Assembly: GCA_030066785.1 (NCBI GenBank)
Contig: JASJAZ010000027.1
Span: 1 to 36,744, forward strand
DNA: 36,744 bases
Direction of reading: 5' to 3'
From: Desulfobacterales bacterium
GTDB lineage: Bacteria; Desulfobacterota; Desulfobacteria; Desulfobacterales; JASJAZ01
Both the position numbers and the translations under genes were made by a program. The notes under the pieces were generated by a model. The model did no database searches. It saw only the letters and a list, made by a program, of their open reading frames with translations, and was not told the DNA's origin. Shown here in pieces: positions 15,770-25,800 of this stretch; within the stretch, counting starts at the first letter, position 1; each line of letters begins with the position of its first letter.

Positions 15770-17077
15770 GTGACTAAATCGAGGTTTTATCTGACAACAG
15801 CACTACTGATCGTGTTGTCTTTCGTCACCCTGGCCATGGCGCAGACCGGCGGGGAACTGACATCGCCGGGAATGCCGTCCAAAATGCAAAAGGCCATCGA
15901 CAGCAGTTTGGAGGATGATCAATTCGCCGCAAAAACTAAAGAAGTGATCAAGCCTGGCGCCGAGCCTGGTTTTCTGGGCATTCCCGGTGCCCCCGATCCG
16001 AGTTTTATTCTGGGTCTGATCTGGGCGATTTGGGTGGGTTGGATTTTTTCGACGGTGGGCGCTTTCGGCGGGATTATGGCCGGTGTCGGTCATATCACTA
16101 TCTTTGGATTGGCCGATTACGCCAAATCTTTTGGAAAGGGCAACCCGGTAAACAATCTGCTGACCGACTCCATCCGGGTTTCCAATCAGTGGCTGGTGGG
16201 ATTAAGCGGTGTCATTTCGTCCTTCAACTACTATCGCATGGGACGGCTGGTGGCCCCCCTGGGAATTTGCCTGGCTATTGGGGGAGTCGGCGGTTCCTGG
16301 CTGGTGCCGGAACTAACCGCCGGTAAAATTTCGCTGCGCGCATATATCGGCTATTTCGGTCTGATTGTTTTCATTCTTGGCTTGTTTCTGGTCTACGAAA
16401 TCACCCCCAAGGGCGCGGCGAGCAAGAAAAAGGCCAAAGCCGCTGCCCAAGCTTTCGAAAAGGCTGTTCGAGAGAAACAAGACACTGCCGACCAAGGCGT
16501 TAAGATTATCGAGGGATCTTACACCTTTATGTGGATTGCGGTTGCACTGGTAGTCGCCTCGGCTCTGTGGATTAATCTTGTCGATGGCGCCAATTGGGTA
16601 GCCTACATTCTGGTAATTGTGGGCTGGATCCTGACTTTTTTCATCGGCAACATCCGCTTCACCTTTTTCGGACAGGAATTCAGTTTCAAGGCCTGGATTC
16701 CCATGCTCGGCGGTATCTTTATTGCCGCCATTGCTTCATTTTTGGGTGTTGGGGGTGGCTTTCTGTACGTGCCGTTTTTGACGTCAGTGGCGGGCTTGCC
16801 CATGTTTCTGGTTGCCGGAACTTCGGCATTGTGCGTGCTGGTGGGCATGATCGTCTCCATCTTTTCCTATATGGTTGGTAAAGGCGTTGTGGTCTCTTGG
16901 GGCCTGATCGGTGCCGAACTGATTGGTATATTTATCGGCTCCATGATCGGACCGCGAACGTCCAAGTACATCCCGGATAAAGTGCTCAAAATTATCTTTA
17001 TCGTTCTAGCGTTTTATGTGGGTCTACGTTATACCACCAAGGGATTCCTTGGAAGGAGTATCGTGCCGCCGTTTTAA
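15770..17077 (+). CDS. Long TauE/SafE-family membrane protein with N-terminal signal segment
   Basis: A 435-residue membrane protein starting with GTG at 15770; AAAGGAG lies eight bases ahead, inside the longer frame that begins with ATG at 15752. Residues 1-24 look like a cleavable signal (hydrophobic core, cleavage after AMA-like residues), followed by about 45 hydrophilic residues. Two TauE half-repeats follow, separated by a charged Lys/Ala-rich loop near 215-245; the second carries ASFLGVGGGFLYVPF and GTSALCVLVG. It is about 170 residues longer than the classic family because of the leader and loop. Long forms like this may export sulfite or related anions; the substrate is unproven. A sigma54 promoter precedes it, and a small membrane protein follows after 99 bases. 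Confidence 0.88.
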   Translation: MTKSRFYLTTALLIVLSFVTLAMAQTGGELTSPGMPSKMQKAIDSSLEDDQFAAKTKEVIKPGAEPGFLGIPGAPDPSFILGLIWAIWVGWIFSTVGAFGGIMAGVGHITIFGLADYAKSFGKGNPVNNLLTDSIRVSNQWLVGLSGVISSFNYYRMGRLVAPLGICLAIGGVGGSWLVPELTAGKISLRAYIGYFGLIVFILGLFLVYEITPKGAASKKKAKAAAQAFEKAVREKQDTADQGVKIIEGSYTFMWIAVALVVASALWINLVDGANWVAYILVIVGWILTFFIGNIRFTFFGQEFSFKAWIPMLGGIFIAAIASFLGVGGGFLYVPFLTSVAGLPMFLVAGTSALCVLVGMIVSIFSYMVGKGVVVSWGLIGAELIGIFIGSMIGPRTSKYIPDKVLKIIFIVLAFYVGLRYTTKGFLGRSIVPPF

Positions 17078-17176
17078 ACCATGCAGTGGTAAATGCAACA
17101 AATGGTAACTTTAGGGCGCGATCCGGTGCCTTGAATAGCGCAGCGGACCGCCCTTGTTTGCAAGCATAGGTTCGCA

Positions 17177-17707
17177 ATGAATCCTGTTGAAAGGTTAATG
17201 GCAAGCATCGATCCGATACTGATTGCCCCTTATCGGATGTTTGAAGATCCCATGCTCGGATGGTGGTTCGGAACCACTGTACTTGCCTTCTGGGCGGTGC
17301 TCGTGGGCGAACTGACCCTGGCTGTGGTATACCGGATTAACCGCAAGCCGATGGCCGCAAACTGGAACAAAACGATGTACTACCACGAGCAGTCGCTCAA
17401 AGCTAAACAGGCCGGCGACGAGGACGCTTACAAAGGTATCAACAAGCTGGCCAACGAAGCCTACGGCAAGTCGTTCTTTCTTTTCATCGCCATGGGCATG
17501 GCTACCCTATGGCCGGCCTTTTTCGCCGCTGCCTGGCTCAACTTGCGTTTTGCAGATTTTCTGTTCAAGCTACCCGGCTGGGCCGGCGGTCTCGAGTTGA
17601 ACTTTGTCACCCCTTTTGTCGTTCTCTATATTGCCTTTAGAATCTTTTTCTCCAAAATCAAACATTTCATTCCTTTTCTGAACCGGTCTGTGCAAAGTCC
17701 CCAATAA
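17177..17707 (+). CDS. Small three-helix membrane protein, EMC3/DUF106-like in layout
   Basis: A 176-residue protein I do not recognise by name. It has a membrane segment at about 28-52, a basic and charged coiled stretch at about 55-95 (NRKPMAANW to NKLANEAYGK), then a membrane segment at about 96-122 with GMATLWPAF, a short loop and a third at about 142-160, with a basic tail. The order TM, cytoplasmic helical coil, TM, TM resembles archaeal DUF106/EMC3 proteins of the Oxa1 superfamily, but only in layout. It follows the long TauE-like gene by 99 bases and so probably shares its sigma54 promoter; it may be an accessory subunit or membrane-insertion factor for that transporter. The ATG at 17177 has only a weak AGG site; an in-frame ATG at 17198 is an alternative. 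Confidence 0.75.
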   Translation: MNPVERLMASIDPILIAPYRMFEDPMLGWWFGTTVLAFWAVLVGELTLAVVYRINRKPMAANWNKTMYYHEQSLKAKQAGDEDAYKGINKLANEAYGKSFFLFIAMGMATLWPAFFAAAWLNLRFADFLFKLPGWAGGLELNFVTPFVVLYIAFRIFFSKIKHFIPFLNRSVQSPQ

Positions 17708-18321
17708 ACCCAAAACCCTGAAAAATCGGCTCAGGAAAGAAGTATAAACTGATTCATCATTTGATTGTTTTACTGTGATCACCGGCGGAACTTTAAACAA
17801 TTGAATGGATTGACACCGGCAGACAATAGATTGCAGGCCGCCGGCATGCGAGTAAATCCTTGACAGATCGTCTTAATTTCTGAAAGATCAAAAAATTGTC
17901 ATCCAAAACGGCTACTCGATTTCAGGTATTCTGTCTTTTTTCTGTAAAGTATCGCATGAGGTTTCTCCACATGTTTGCCAATGAAATCATGCCAATTCTT
18001 ATCCGTTTGATCCGGCGATTTTTCATTCGCTGGCAGGACTGGATATTGATACTGGCTGCCATCATCCTAATGCAACCGAGTGCCCCAACCAGATTTTTAT
18101 ACCATCATGGGGCGTTAATGTATCAAAATCAGACTCAATAAGCATGACAACCAAGGCCCATGATTCCAATTCACGAGCCATCAGGCCCACAGTTTATCTC
18201 ATCCACTTTTTGTGGTATAGATGATTTCTCGACTTCAATGGTGTATAAAGCATCATGGTAACTGCGGTGTGTCGGGTCAGATCTCTATATTTTTAATGTT
18301 TAAACCGATTCAGGTACGGCC
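17708..18321. other. Intergenic region between membrane pair and histidine kinase
   Basis: 614 bases with no confident gene. A small hairpin CCTGA-N9-TCAGG lies just after the preceding stop (about 17717-17737) without a T-run. A frame at 17956-18141 encodes a basic 61-residue peptide with one hydrophobic helix; it has no good ribosome site and is treated as doubtful. No strong promoter was found for the kinase genes, though TATAAA near 18243 could be a -10. Confidence 0.5.
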
Positions 18322-19809
18322 ATGCGCAGCAAAACGGAACATGAATATCTTCTCAAGGCTATCGATGCCTTTCAAAGACGGCTGATTGTCGTTTCGCCTG
18401 ATTTTACTATTCTGGCCGCCAACTGCCCCACCAACGACATTTGCGAGTCGGATATGGTTGGCGCCAAATGTCACCACGTTTTTCATGACCGCGATTCCCC
18501 CTGTGAAAATTGCGCCGTGCAGGAGGCCAAAGATTCCGGTAAGCCAACGCTGAGCCCGCAACCGCTTAGCTCACTGGATCTGGGCCGCATCCCCTGCTTC
18601 TATTCCTACCCGATTTATTCCGGCGACAAGCTGGAAGCGTTGGTCAGCATGGACTTTGATATCCCCGACAGCGGGAGTATCCAGGAAAAACTGCAAAAGG
18701 CCAATGCCCTGTTACGTAATTTGATCCTCAGCGCTGTGGATGGCGTGATAGCTGCGGATAAAAAAGGCCAGATCCTCATTTTTAATGAGGCCGCCTCAGA
18801 AGTTTTCGGTTACACCATCGATGAGGCGTTGGCGGAGTTGAATATCTGCGATATTTACCCCGATGATATCGCTTATGAGGTAATGGCCAAAATGCGCAGT
18901 GATGATTACGGTGGTAAGGATCAGCTGCATAGCTATCAAGTCGATATTGCACACAAATCAGGCAAACGGGTTCCCATCAGCCTGAACGCCGCCATCGTTT
19001 ATGAAAAAGGTCAAGAAATTGCCACCATCGGATTTTTTCACGATCTGCGCGAAAAAATTCAGATGCAACGGGAACTCGAAAAAACGCAACTGCAGCTCCT
19101 GCAATCTGAAAAAATGGCTTCATTGGGAAAACTAGCCGCCGGTGTGGCCCACCAACTAAATAATCCCTTGGGCGGCATTACCCTGTTTGCTAAATTGATC
19201 ATGGAAGAGTATGAACTGGCAGATGGTGCCAAGGAAGATTTGAATCGCATTCTCAAGGATGCTGAGCGATGTCGCGATACGGTCAAGGAATTGCTCGAGT
19301 TTTCACGTCAAACCCGGTATCTCATGCAGCCGCAAAATATCAATCAGGCCATTAACCGGACCCTGTTTTTGATAGAAAACCAGACGCTTTTTCACAACAT
19401 TCAGATCGAAAAAGCGTTGGCCCAATCCCTGCCACTGGTCTCGGTGGATATCCAACAGATCAATCATCTATTTATGAACATTATTTTAAATGCGGCCCAG
19501 GCAATGAAAGGCAACGGTACCCTCAGCATTTGCAGCTTTCTAACCGAATCTGAACAACAAGTGCGCATCGAAATTGCCGATACCGGCCCCGGTATTCCAC
19601 AACATATTTTACCGCGCATTTTCGAGCCCTTTTTCACCACCAAACAAGAGGGCGAGGGTACCGGTTTAGGTCTAAGCCTGGTTTACAGCATCGTCGAAAA
19701 TCATGGCGGCACCATCCGCGCCAGCAGTCAGGTTGGCGATGGCACGAAATTTATCATAGAACTTCCTATTCGAGCTTCGGAAACGCAAGGAGAGGACCGT
19801 GAACAATAG
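18322..19809 (+). CDS. PAS-domain sensor histidine kinase with N-terminal Cys-rich PAS
   Basis: A 495-residue cytoplasmic kinase without membrane segments. Residues 12-110 form a PAS-like domain with the Cys pattern GAKCHHVFHDRDSPCENC (Cys50, Cys61, Cys64, plus Cys35 and Cys41), which could bind a metal or cluster. A second PAS lies at about 125-240; a short coil leads into the HisKA domain with phospho-acceptor His277 (GVAHQLNNPLGG); the ATPase domain shows the N box NIILNAAQAM, DTGPGIP, and GTGLGLSLV. The ATG has CAGGTA seven bases ahead. Its end overlaps the next gene by 11 bases, so the two are translationally coupled. Input is probably redox or a small ligand; no output gene with a DNA-binding domain is next to it. 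Confidence 0.95.
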   Translation: MRSKTEHEYLLKAIDAFQRRLIVVSPDFTILAANCPTNDICESDMVGAKCHHVFHDRDSPCENCAVQEAKDSGKPTLSPQPLSSLDLGRIPCFYSYPIYSGDKLEALVSMDFDIPDSGSIQEKLQKANALLRNLILSAVDGVIAADKKGQILIFNEAASEVFGYTIDEALAELNICDIYPDDIAYEVMAKMRSDDYGGKDQLHSYQVDIAHKSGKRVPISLNAAIVYEKGQEIATIGFFHDLREKIQMQRELEKTQLQLLQSEKMASLGKLAAGVAHQLNNPLGGITLFAKLIMEEYELADGAKEDLNRILKDAERCRDTVKELLEFSRQTRYLMQPQNINQAINRTLFLIENQTLFHNIQIEKALAQSLPLVSVDIQQINHLFMNIILNAAQAMKGNGTLSICSFLTESEQQVRIEIADTGPGIPQHILPRIFEPFFTTKQEGEGTGLGLSLVYSIVENHGGTIRASSQVGDGTKFIIELPIRASETQGEDREQ

Positions 19810-21295
19810 CCCTGAAGCGGTGAACGTACTGGTTGTAGACGACGAACAGGATATTCGTGATGGTTCTGAACGAATTTTAACCCGTATTGGGTTTCACGTG
19901 CAAAAGGCCTCGCGGGGTGAAGAAGCCCTGGAGATATTCGAGCGCAATCAGATAGCGATTGTCCTTTTGGATTTAAAGATGCCGGGTATCGATGGCTTGG
20001 AGGTGCTGCGTCGCTTAAAAAAAATAAATGAACAGATCCTGGTGATCGTCATCACAGGCTATGCCACGGTGGAGACGGCCATCGAGGCTATGAAACGGGG
20101 CGCCTACGATTTTATTCCCAAACCGTTTGAACCGGACCAATTACGCATCGTGGTTAACCGGGCAGCGGATAAGATTCGGCTGCAAATGGAAACTGAAAAG
20201 CTGACACTCGAGCGCCAGCGTACCCTATTGGACTTGGATACTGAAAAAAGTCGAATCCGAACCATTATTGAATCACTGCCCGATGGTGTGCTGGTAACCA
20301 ATACCACCGGACAGATTGTCCTGATGAATCCCTCCTTGCGCCAACTACTGGATTTAGATTCCGACATTCAAGCGGGACAGCCGATTAGTGCATACATCCA
20401 CGATGAACCCCTATGCCAATTGATCCAAGAAATTTCACAGGGCAAGCACATTGATTTTGACGATATCCCCGATTATGAATTCACGTTAACCGGTGATAAA
20501 TATCTGCTTGCCCGGGGACAGCCGGTGCTGGGCGAGAAAAGGGAATGCCTGGGCGCCGTAGTAAACTTCGTGGATATTTCCGCCATTAAAGTGTTGGATC
20601 GGCTCAAGTCCGAATTCGTGGCCAAGGTTTCCCATGAACTGCGATCACCGCTTTCCACGATTCATGAACAATTGGCCCTGGTCATCAAAGACATGGTGGG
20701 TCAAGCGTCACAACAAGACCAGCATATTCTGACACGTGCCAAAGAAAAAACCCAGGGTTTAATATCACTGATTGGTGACCTATTGGATCTGTCGCGGATA
20801 GAAGAGGGACTGATCTGTCATGAGCCTGAACAGATCCGGGTTGAAGAGGTATTGAGCAACGTGGTCGATTTCCTTAAAACCCGCGCCGAAAATAAACACC
20901 AGAATCTGTCTCTCAGCCTACCATCCAATTCAATGCCGGCGATCACCGCGGATCCGATTGCCCTTGAAAGCATTTTTGGCAACATTATTACCAATGCGAT
21001 TAATTACACCCAGGAGGGTGGCGATATCCGGGTGACCGTGGATCTGGCAGGTATTAATGTGCGCGTCAAAGTCGCTGATAACGGTTTTGGTATTGCCGAG
21101 AAACATATGAAAAAAATATTTGATCGCTTTTACCGGGTTCAGGATGATAAGACACGTTTTATCACCGGAACCGGTCTCGGACTTCCCATTGTAAAAGGGC
21201 TCTTGGACTCCATGGGGGGGATGATCGATGTGGAGAGTGAACCGGGTCAAGGCACCACTTTTACCATGCTAATTCCAACGCAGACGCCATCTTAA
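19799..21295 (+). CDS. Hybrid receiver-PAS-histidine kinase
   Basis: A 498-residue protein with a CheY-like receiver at 8-122 (acidic pair Asp14/Asp15, phospho-acceptor Asp58 in LLDLKMPG, conserved Thr in VITGYAT, Lys in FIPKPF), a helical linker, a PAS domain at about 150-265, a HisKA domain with His279 (KVSHELRSPLS), and an ATPase domain with NIITNAINY, DNGFGI and GTGLGLPIV. The start is GTG at 19799 with AAGGAG six bases upstream, inside the end of the preceding kinase gene. Receiver-first kinases are usually intermediate relays, so the preceding kinase may phosphorylate Asp58. There is no DNA-binding or enzymatic output domain here or in the neighbouring genes. The next gene is convergent. 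Confidence 0.95.
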   Translation: MNNSPEAVNVLVVDDEQDIRDGSERILTRIGFHVQKASRGEEALEIFERNQIAIVLLDLKMPGIDGLEVLRRLKKINEQILVIVITGYATVETAIEAMKRGAYDFIPKPFEPDQLRIVVNRAADKIRLQMETEKLTLERQRTLLDLDTEKSRIRTIIESLPDGVLVTNTTGQIVLMNPSLRQLLDLDSDIQAGQPISAYIHDEPLCQLIQEISQGKHIDFDDIPDYEFTLTGDKYLLARGQPVLGEKRECLGAVVNFVDISAIKVLDRLKSEFVAKVSHELRSPLSTIHEQLALVIKDMVGQASQQDQHILTRAKEKTQGLISLIGDLLDLSRIEEGLICHEPEQIRVEEVLSNVVDFLKTRAENKHQNLSLSLPSNSMPAITADPIALESIFGNIITNAINYTQEGGDIRVTVDLAGINVRVKVADNGFGIAEKHMKKIFDRFYRVQDDKTRFITGTGLGLPIVKGLLDSMGGMIDVESEPGQGTTFTMLIPTQTPS

Positions 21296-21441
21296 CTTTG
21301 CCAGCACAGTGATTTGCCTTGACCAAAGCGCGTTACGTTTAGCCAAACAGCTGTTTACCGGCACCTCATTTCCGTTGTCTGAAATCCACCTATATATTCT
21401 GGCTTAGAAATCCTGCCACCACCGTTTATGAGGACCTAACA

Positions 21442-21930
21442 TTATTTTTCTTTGATCACCTTACCCCGCGATACAAACGAAATGCCTTGGGCCATGCGCG
21501 TGCTGATCATTACGCTTTCAATAATCGGCGCATTGACAACGGTTTGTGATTCCCATTTGATGATAAAGTTGGCCCCAAAGCCACCCGCCCGATCCGATTC
21601 CTTAATTTTATAATGCACCGAACCCAGTGGTTTAATGGTCACCGCTTTTTCGACATACGTGTGTAATAGTTTACCATCGTTATCATAATAATCAACGACG
21701 ATGAGGGTAATAGAATCTTCCATGTCGGTATTGCGCACACTGACTGTGGCTGAAATTTGGAACGGACGTTCATTATCGGCCGCATACACATGGGAGTACA
21801 GCGGCACATAAACGGTTTGGCCTTTTGATGTTTCAATCCCTGTATCAGCCCAACTGGAACCGACAAATACCAGGCATAAAAATTGAATTAAGATCGGCCT
21901 GGCGACGACCATCGGTATCTTTTTTAACAT
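21442..21930 (-). CDS. DUF3124-type secreted protein
   Basis: A 162-residue protein with a likely N-terminal signal segment (about 1-27, basic then hydrophobic, ending before WADTG) and a DUF3124-type domain: GQTVYVPLYSHVY, VRNTD, VDYYDNDGKLL, GGFGANFIIKW and ESVMISTRMAQGISFVSRG. The fold is probably beta-rich and periplasmic; the function of the family is unknown. The start is ATG at 21930, with AGGAG (21939-21943) eight bases away; the longer frame to 22047 is rejected because it has no ribosome site and a hydrophilic beginning. A sigma70-like promoter lies at 22079-22106. It is the last of a minus-strand group, convergent with the kinase pair. Confidence 0.85.
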   Translation of the reverse strand: MLKKIPMVVARPILIQFLCLVFVGSSWADTGIETSKGQTVYVPLYSHVYAADNERPFQISATVSVRNTDMEDSITLIVVDYYDNDGKLLHTYVEKAVTIKPLGSVHYKIKESDRAGGFGANFIIKWESQTVVNAPIIESVMISTRMAQGISFVSRGKVIKEK

Positions 21931-22078
21931 GTTCGCATCTCCTATTTGTCTGTAAAACTCACGATGTAAAATAATCACAGCCGACAATAGCGCAATTGGA
22001 ACGGCAGGTACCAAAAACTTACCAGGCGAACAACACCATTGAGACAACCTGCTTTCTCAAACACGCAACAATCGGTCT

Positions 22079-22106
22079 TTTATGCGACTTTAAACAGTGC
22101 TGTCAA
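22079..22106 (-). promoter_or_regulatory. Sigma70-like promoter for the DUF3124 gene
   Basis: On the minus strand a perfect -35 TTGACA (22101-22106) is separated by 16 bases from CATAAA (22079-22084). The start codon of the DUF3124 gene is about 150 bases downstream, leaving a long leader. The preceding DUF2062 gene ends just upstream of the site. Confidence 0.45.
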
Positions 22107-22139
22107 GAATGATGAAGAGATTTAAGCGGCATCGCAACC

Positions 22140-22670
22140 TTACTTCTTTGTCCGATGCAGGAATGAAAAATGGACGCGCCGCCGGTAGAACCGAATGGTT
22201 CGCAGAGAAAAAAAATAACCGGCCACCGCAATCGGAAGGCCAAGAATTATACCACCAACAACCAGGTCGGCAACGATGAGCGGCGACTGCTTTAAAAAAC
22301 CCGCGAATTCAGTGATGGCAAAGGATGTGGGCCATTGGACTTCTTTGGCAAAACCTGAAAGATGCGCACCCACCCAATATGTGATGGGATAAATGACCGG
22401 AGCTGTGGCGGCATTGGTGATATTGACTCCGATGGCGGCGGCTACCTTGCTCCAGCCCAATAATGAGGCCAAGGCTACAGCGGTAATGATATGCAGCCCG
22501 AAAAAAGGAGACATGCCGATAAACAGTCCTAAGGCCATGCCCAATGCAATTTCATGGGGCGATCCTCTGAGTTTAATAAAGCGGATATATAGCCTGACGA
22601 CGGCCCCTTTTAGGCGGGACCAAACCGTGTCAAACTCGGTGTCTTTATGATTTCGTTCAGGTGGCGGCAT
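22140..22670 (-). CDS. DUF2062 membrane protein
   Basis: A 176-residue inner-membrane protein of the DUF2062 type. After a charged N-terminus with amphipathic helix (FDTVWSRLKG), it shows the hallmark SPHEIALGMALGLFIGMSPFFGLH (described in part), then NITNAATAPVIYPITYWVGA and a third hydrophobic segment with VVGGIILGLPIAV, ending in a basic tail. The family is of unknown function and often lies near envelope or glycosyl-transfer genes. No good Shine-Dalgarno sequence precedes the ATG. It is placed between a DUF3124 gene and a long AsmA-like gene on the same strand, but with gaps of about 200 and 170 bases, so it may be its own transcription unit. Confidence 0.9.
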   Translation of the reverse strand: MPPPERNHKDTEFDTVWSRLKGAVVRLYIRFIKLRGSPHEIALGMALGLFIGMSPFFGLHIITAVALASLLGWSKVAAAIGVNITNAATAPVIYPITYWVGAHLSGFAKEVQWPTSFAITEFAGFLKQSPLIVADLVVGGIILGLPIAVAGYFFSLRTIRFYRRRVHFSFLHRTKK

Positions 22671-22841
22671 GACAATGTGAAACGATATGTTGATATCGAT
22701 TAATACAACGTTAGGAGATTATAAGAATTCTGTAGAATTATGTTCGATAAATTCGCATGGGATTCCAATATTCAACCACCTACTTTCCACGTGCAGCCTA
22801 ATATAATGAAGTTACCCCAAATGCAAGATATGATGAATGCG

Positions 22842-25800
22842 TTACTGCTCGGCTTCATGCAAGGGCGCATAGGCATTTTCAATGGCCAACATACAGGGAT
22901 TGGCCTGCCCGGACCCGAGGCTGCCGAGCCCCAATAGCAAAAAAGCAGGATTGATGAAACCGGCCAGCACACCGGAAGCTGCCAATTGTCTTTTTTTACC
23001 AAGCTTGACCACTTGAATATCGGGATCAGCCAGCGTACCGGTGACTTTCACGGGATAGGCCAGGCTGACCAGACTTGTCTTTTTAGGCCGAGGTGCGATA
23101 AATATGTTTAATTCTTCGCTACCCAATTCCAGCACACCGCTGCCAGCGATGGTGATCCGTTCGGTGTCCAATACAAGGTCATGGATTTCAGCCGTTCCCC
23201 CCTTGACCTGGATACGACCGGCAGCACAATTCAGGTTGGTCTCATCCTGACGCTGCCATTCGGGTGATAGCATGACCGTCGTAAGATCAGCGGCCCACAG
23301 GTCAAACTTCTTGCTGGCAATTAGTCCTGATCCACCGATTAATGAGACATAGCCATCCGCGCTGGCAAGAAAGTCCCGCCGGGTGTCGCCCTCACCCGAC
23401 AATTGGGCGTAAATATCGATCCGCCCTGAAACCATATCGGTCAGTCCCGATTTTTCAAGTATCAAACCATAGTTGACTTCCTCAGCGGCCAACGCCAGTT
23501 TGCTCTGCGGTGGATCATTTTTAGCATTAATATCAATATCAAGCTTAACGCCTGCGCCGGTCATGCCTACCACTGCAAGAGAGCTTTGAATGTGACCGTC
23601 TTCAAGCGCATATTGAAAAACCATATCATTTAAATCGCCGTCTTTAAAAAGAATTTTATCGGCTTTAAACAGGATGGTCATGTCCGTCTTGCGCAAAGCA
23701 GCAAGTGGCAGCGTGTAATTTGGAATCAGATACGCCTGCTCATCTTCCGATTTTTTCTTTGCATCCTTATCAAACAAATCAAAATCGGTTGTGTGCAGCT
23801 CTTTGGTATAGGCATCTATATTAATGCGCAAGCGTTCGCCTCTCTTGCGGTAGGTGGTAACCGCAGCAATATCACTGTTGCCGATTCTGGCCTGATCGGT
23901 AAAGAGATAATGATCATCTTTATCTGTTACCTGCCCCTTTATATGAAAGGCACCTCGGACCGGAAAGGCGAAATTGACCAGCGGATCAATCCTTTCAATT
24001 TCTTGTCCTCTCATTTCATAGTTGAGGTTAATGCCTTGGTTCTCAAAAAGTTTATCGATGCTGCCTTTAATATCAAGACGTGCCAATTCAGAGATAACGC
24101 TTATGCGCACCGGCATCGGTTTGTCGGCTCTAAAAATATCATTGAAAGCGCCTGTTACAATGTTAAAATCAATCGGCAATTCCTGAACCGTACCAGAGGC
24201 GCTGATTTGGATCGGTCGGCCGTGACGGGCAGCCAATACCGCGCTGTTTATGCGAGAATCATTTAATAGTGGAAAAAATTGGCCCTTATAGATTAATTCA
24301 GCCGGTTTGATCTCCAGGGTTATATCTGCTTCAGAGAGCATTTCATGCAACATTTGTCCCTGGCTCCTGGCAACCAAACTAATCGAGCCGGCAGAACCCT
24401 CAACTTCCTCAAAAATGTCCAGTTGATCAAAAATCGGTCCTAGTTCAATATTTTCTATTTTGGCTTTTACTGAAACAGCAGGCAGTGTTTCGTTTTTGCC
24501 TAATTTAATTTCCCCGGCTATATTCCCACCCGCTATCTTGGCATCAAACGGCGCCTCGAGGTCGCCGTCGATCATGGTCACCGCAACTTCAACCTTTTCG
24601 GTCGGAAAACGCCCGCCTTTGAGCCGCTTTACTTTCAGTTCAAGATCGGCATCGAACTGATCCAACCATTCAACAGACACCGCTTGATTCAATAGCGCAT
24701 CTTTTGGCGGTTGTGGCCCCGACTTGGATAATGATGAAGTGAGTGTTTTCAGCATGAGATTTTCCGAAGAGAGAGCGCCCGTTAAAAAAGGGCGTCCATC
24801 TTTTTGCTGCCATCTCAGATTGCCGGCTAAGTCACTGGCCCCCACACGGGCTTTGAGATCTGTAATTTCATACGAATCATTATCACGGCGCACTTGCGCC
24901 GCTAAATGAGCGGCGCCAAGCGCCGGCAGGGAAATACCCAAGATTTTTCCCAGCGATTCAAAGCGTCTGCTTTTCACTTGGGTTTTAACCTGGTAAATCT
25001 CTCCCTTATCTTGGGAAGTAATAGTGGCCCCTTCGGCATTTATGTTCACTCCCGCTGCAGAGGCGGCCAGCTTGATCGGCCATGCCGCCTGACCGGATGT
25101 ATCTAATTTAGTGGGCCCGCCCTCAAATGCCAGCGTCATGGGCAAATCATCAAAGCGTCCTTCCACAGACCCTCTTAATCGTCCCTCCGCATCCGAAGTA
25201 ACCTGGCCTTGCTTTATGCGAACGCTCTTCCAGGGACCGATATCCCGCATCTGCCCCTTGATGTTTCTGACCCGGTAATTGCCTTCAGCGATATGAACCT
25301 GGTAGGTAAATTCATACGGCCCCGTTTGAGGCGGACCGATGCCAAATACATGCTCGATCAGGTTGAATTTTTTCCCCTGCAGATGGCCATCAACTTCAAA
25401 GACCTCCCCGATAGCTGTCAGGGTCATGGTGCCGCGGGCATTGATTTGGGCATCGGCAACTTTCAGTTGTCCCTCCATGGGCCAGGGCGTTTCAAGGGGT
25501 AGATCCTTTAAGGATCTCTCTGTTTTAAAATGACATGCAAAGGGCTTATCGCCGTATTGACCCTTCATCGATAGCTGAATCGGTTCGGTTAACCCGCCAG
25601 TGCCTTGCCCATCCAAAACCCTGATGGCGGGTGTGCCTTCCGGCCCCTGAAGGTGAGCCGTTAAATCAGACAACCAAATTTTCCCTCCGCTTTTTTGGAC
25701 TCTGGTACCGATCTCAAATGATCCCTGGGATGGTATGTCGACCTCCAGTAATTTTTCAAGGGAATCGGTTTGGGTGCCTTTAATGTGGATGCGATAATCG

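Noticed and set aside
17956-18141. Basic 61-residue frame with one hydrophobic helix
   Set aside because: No ribosome site, no recognisable family and positioned in a long non-coding stretch; kept only as a doubtful possibility in the intergenic entry.
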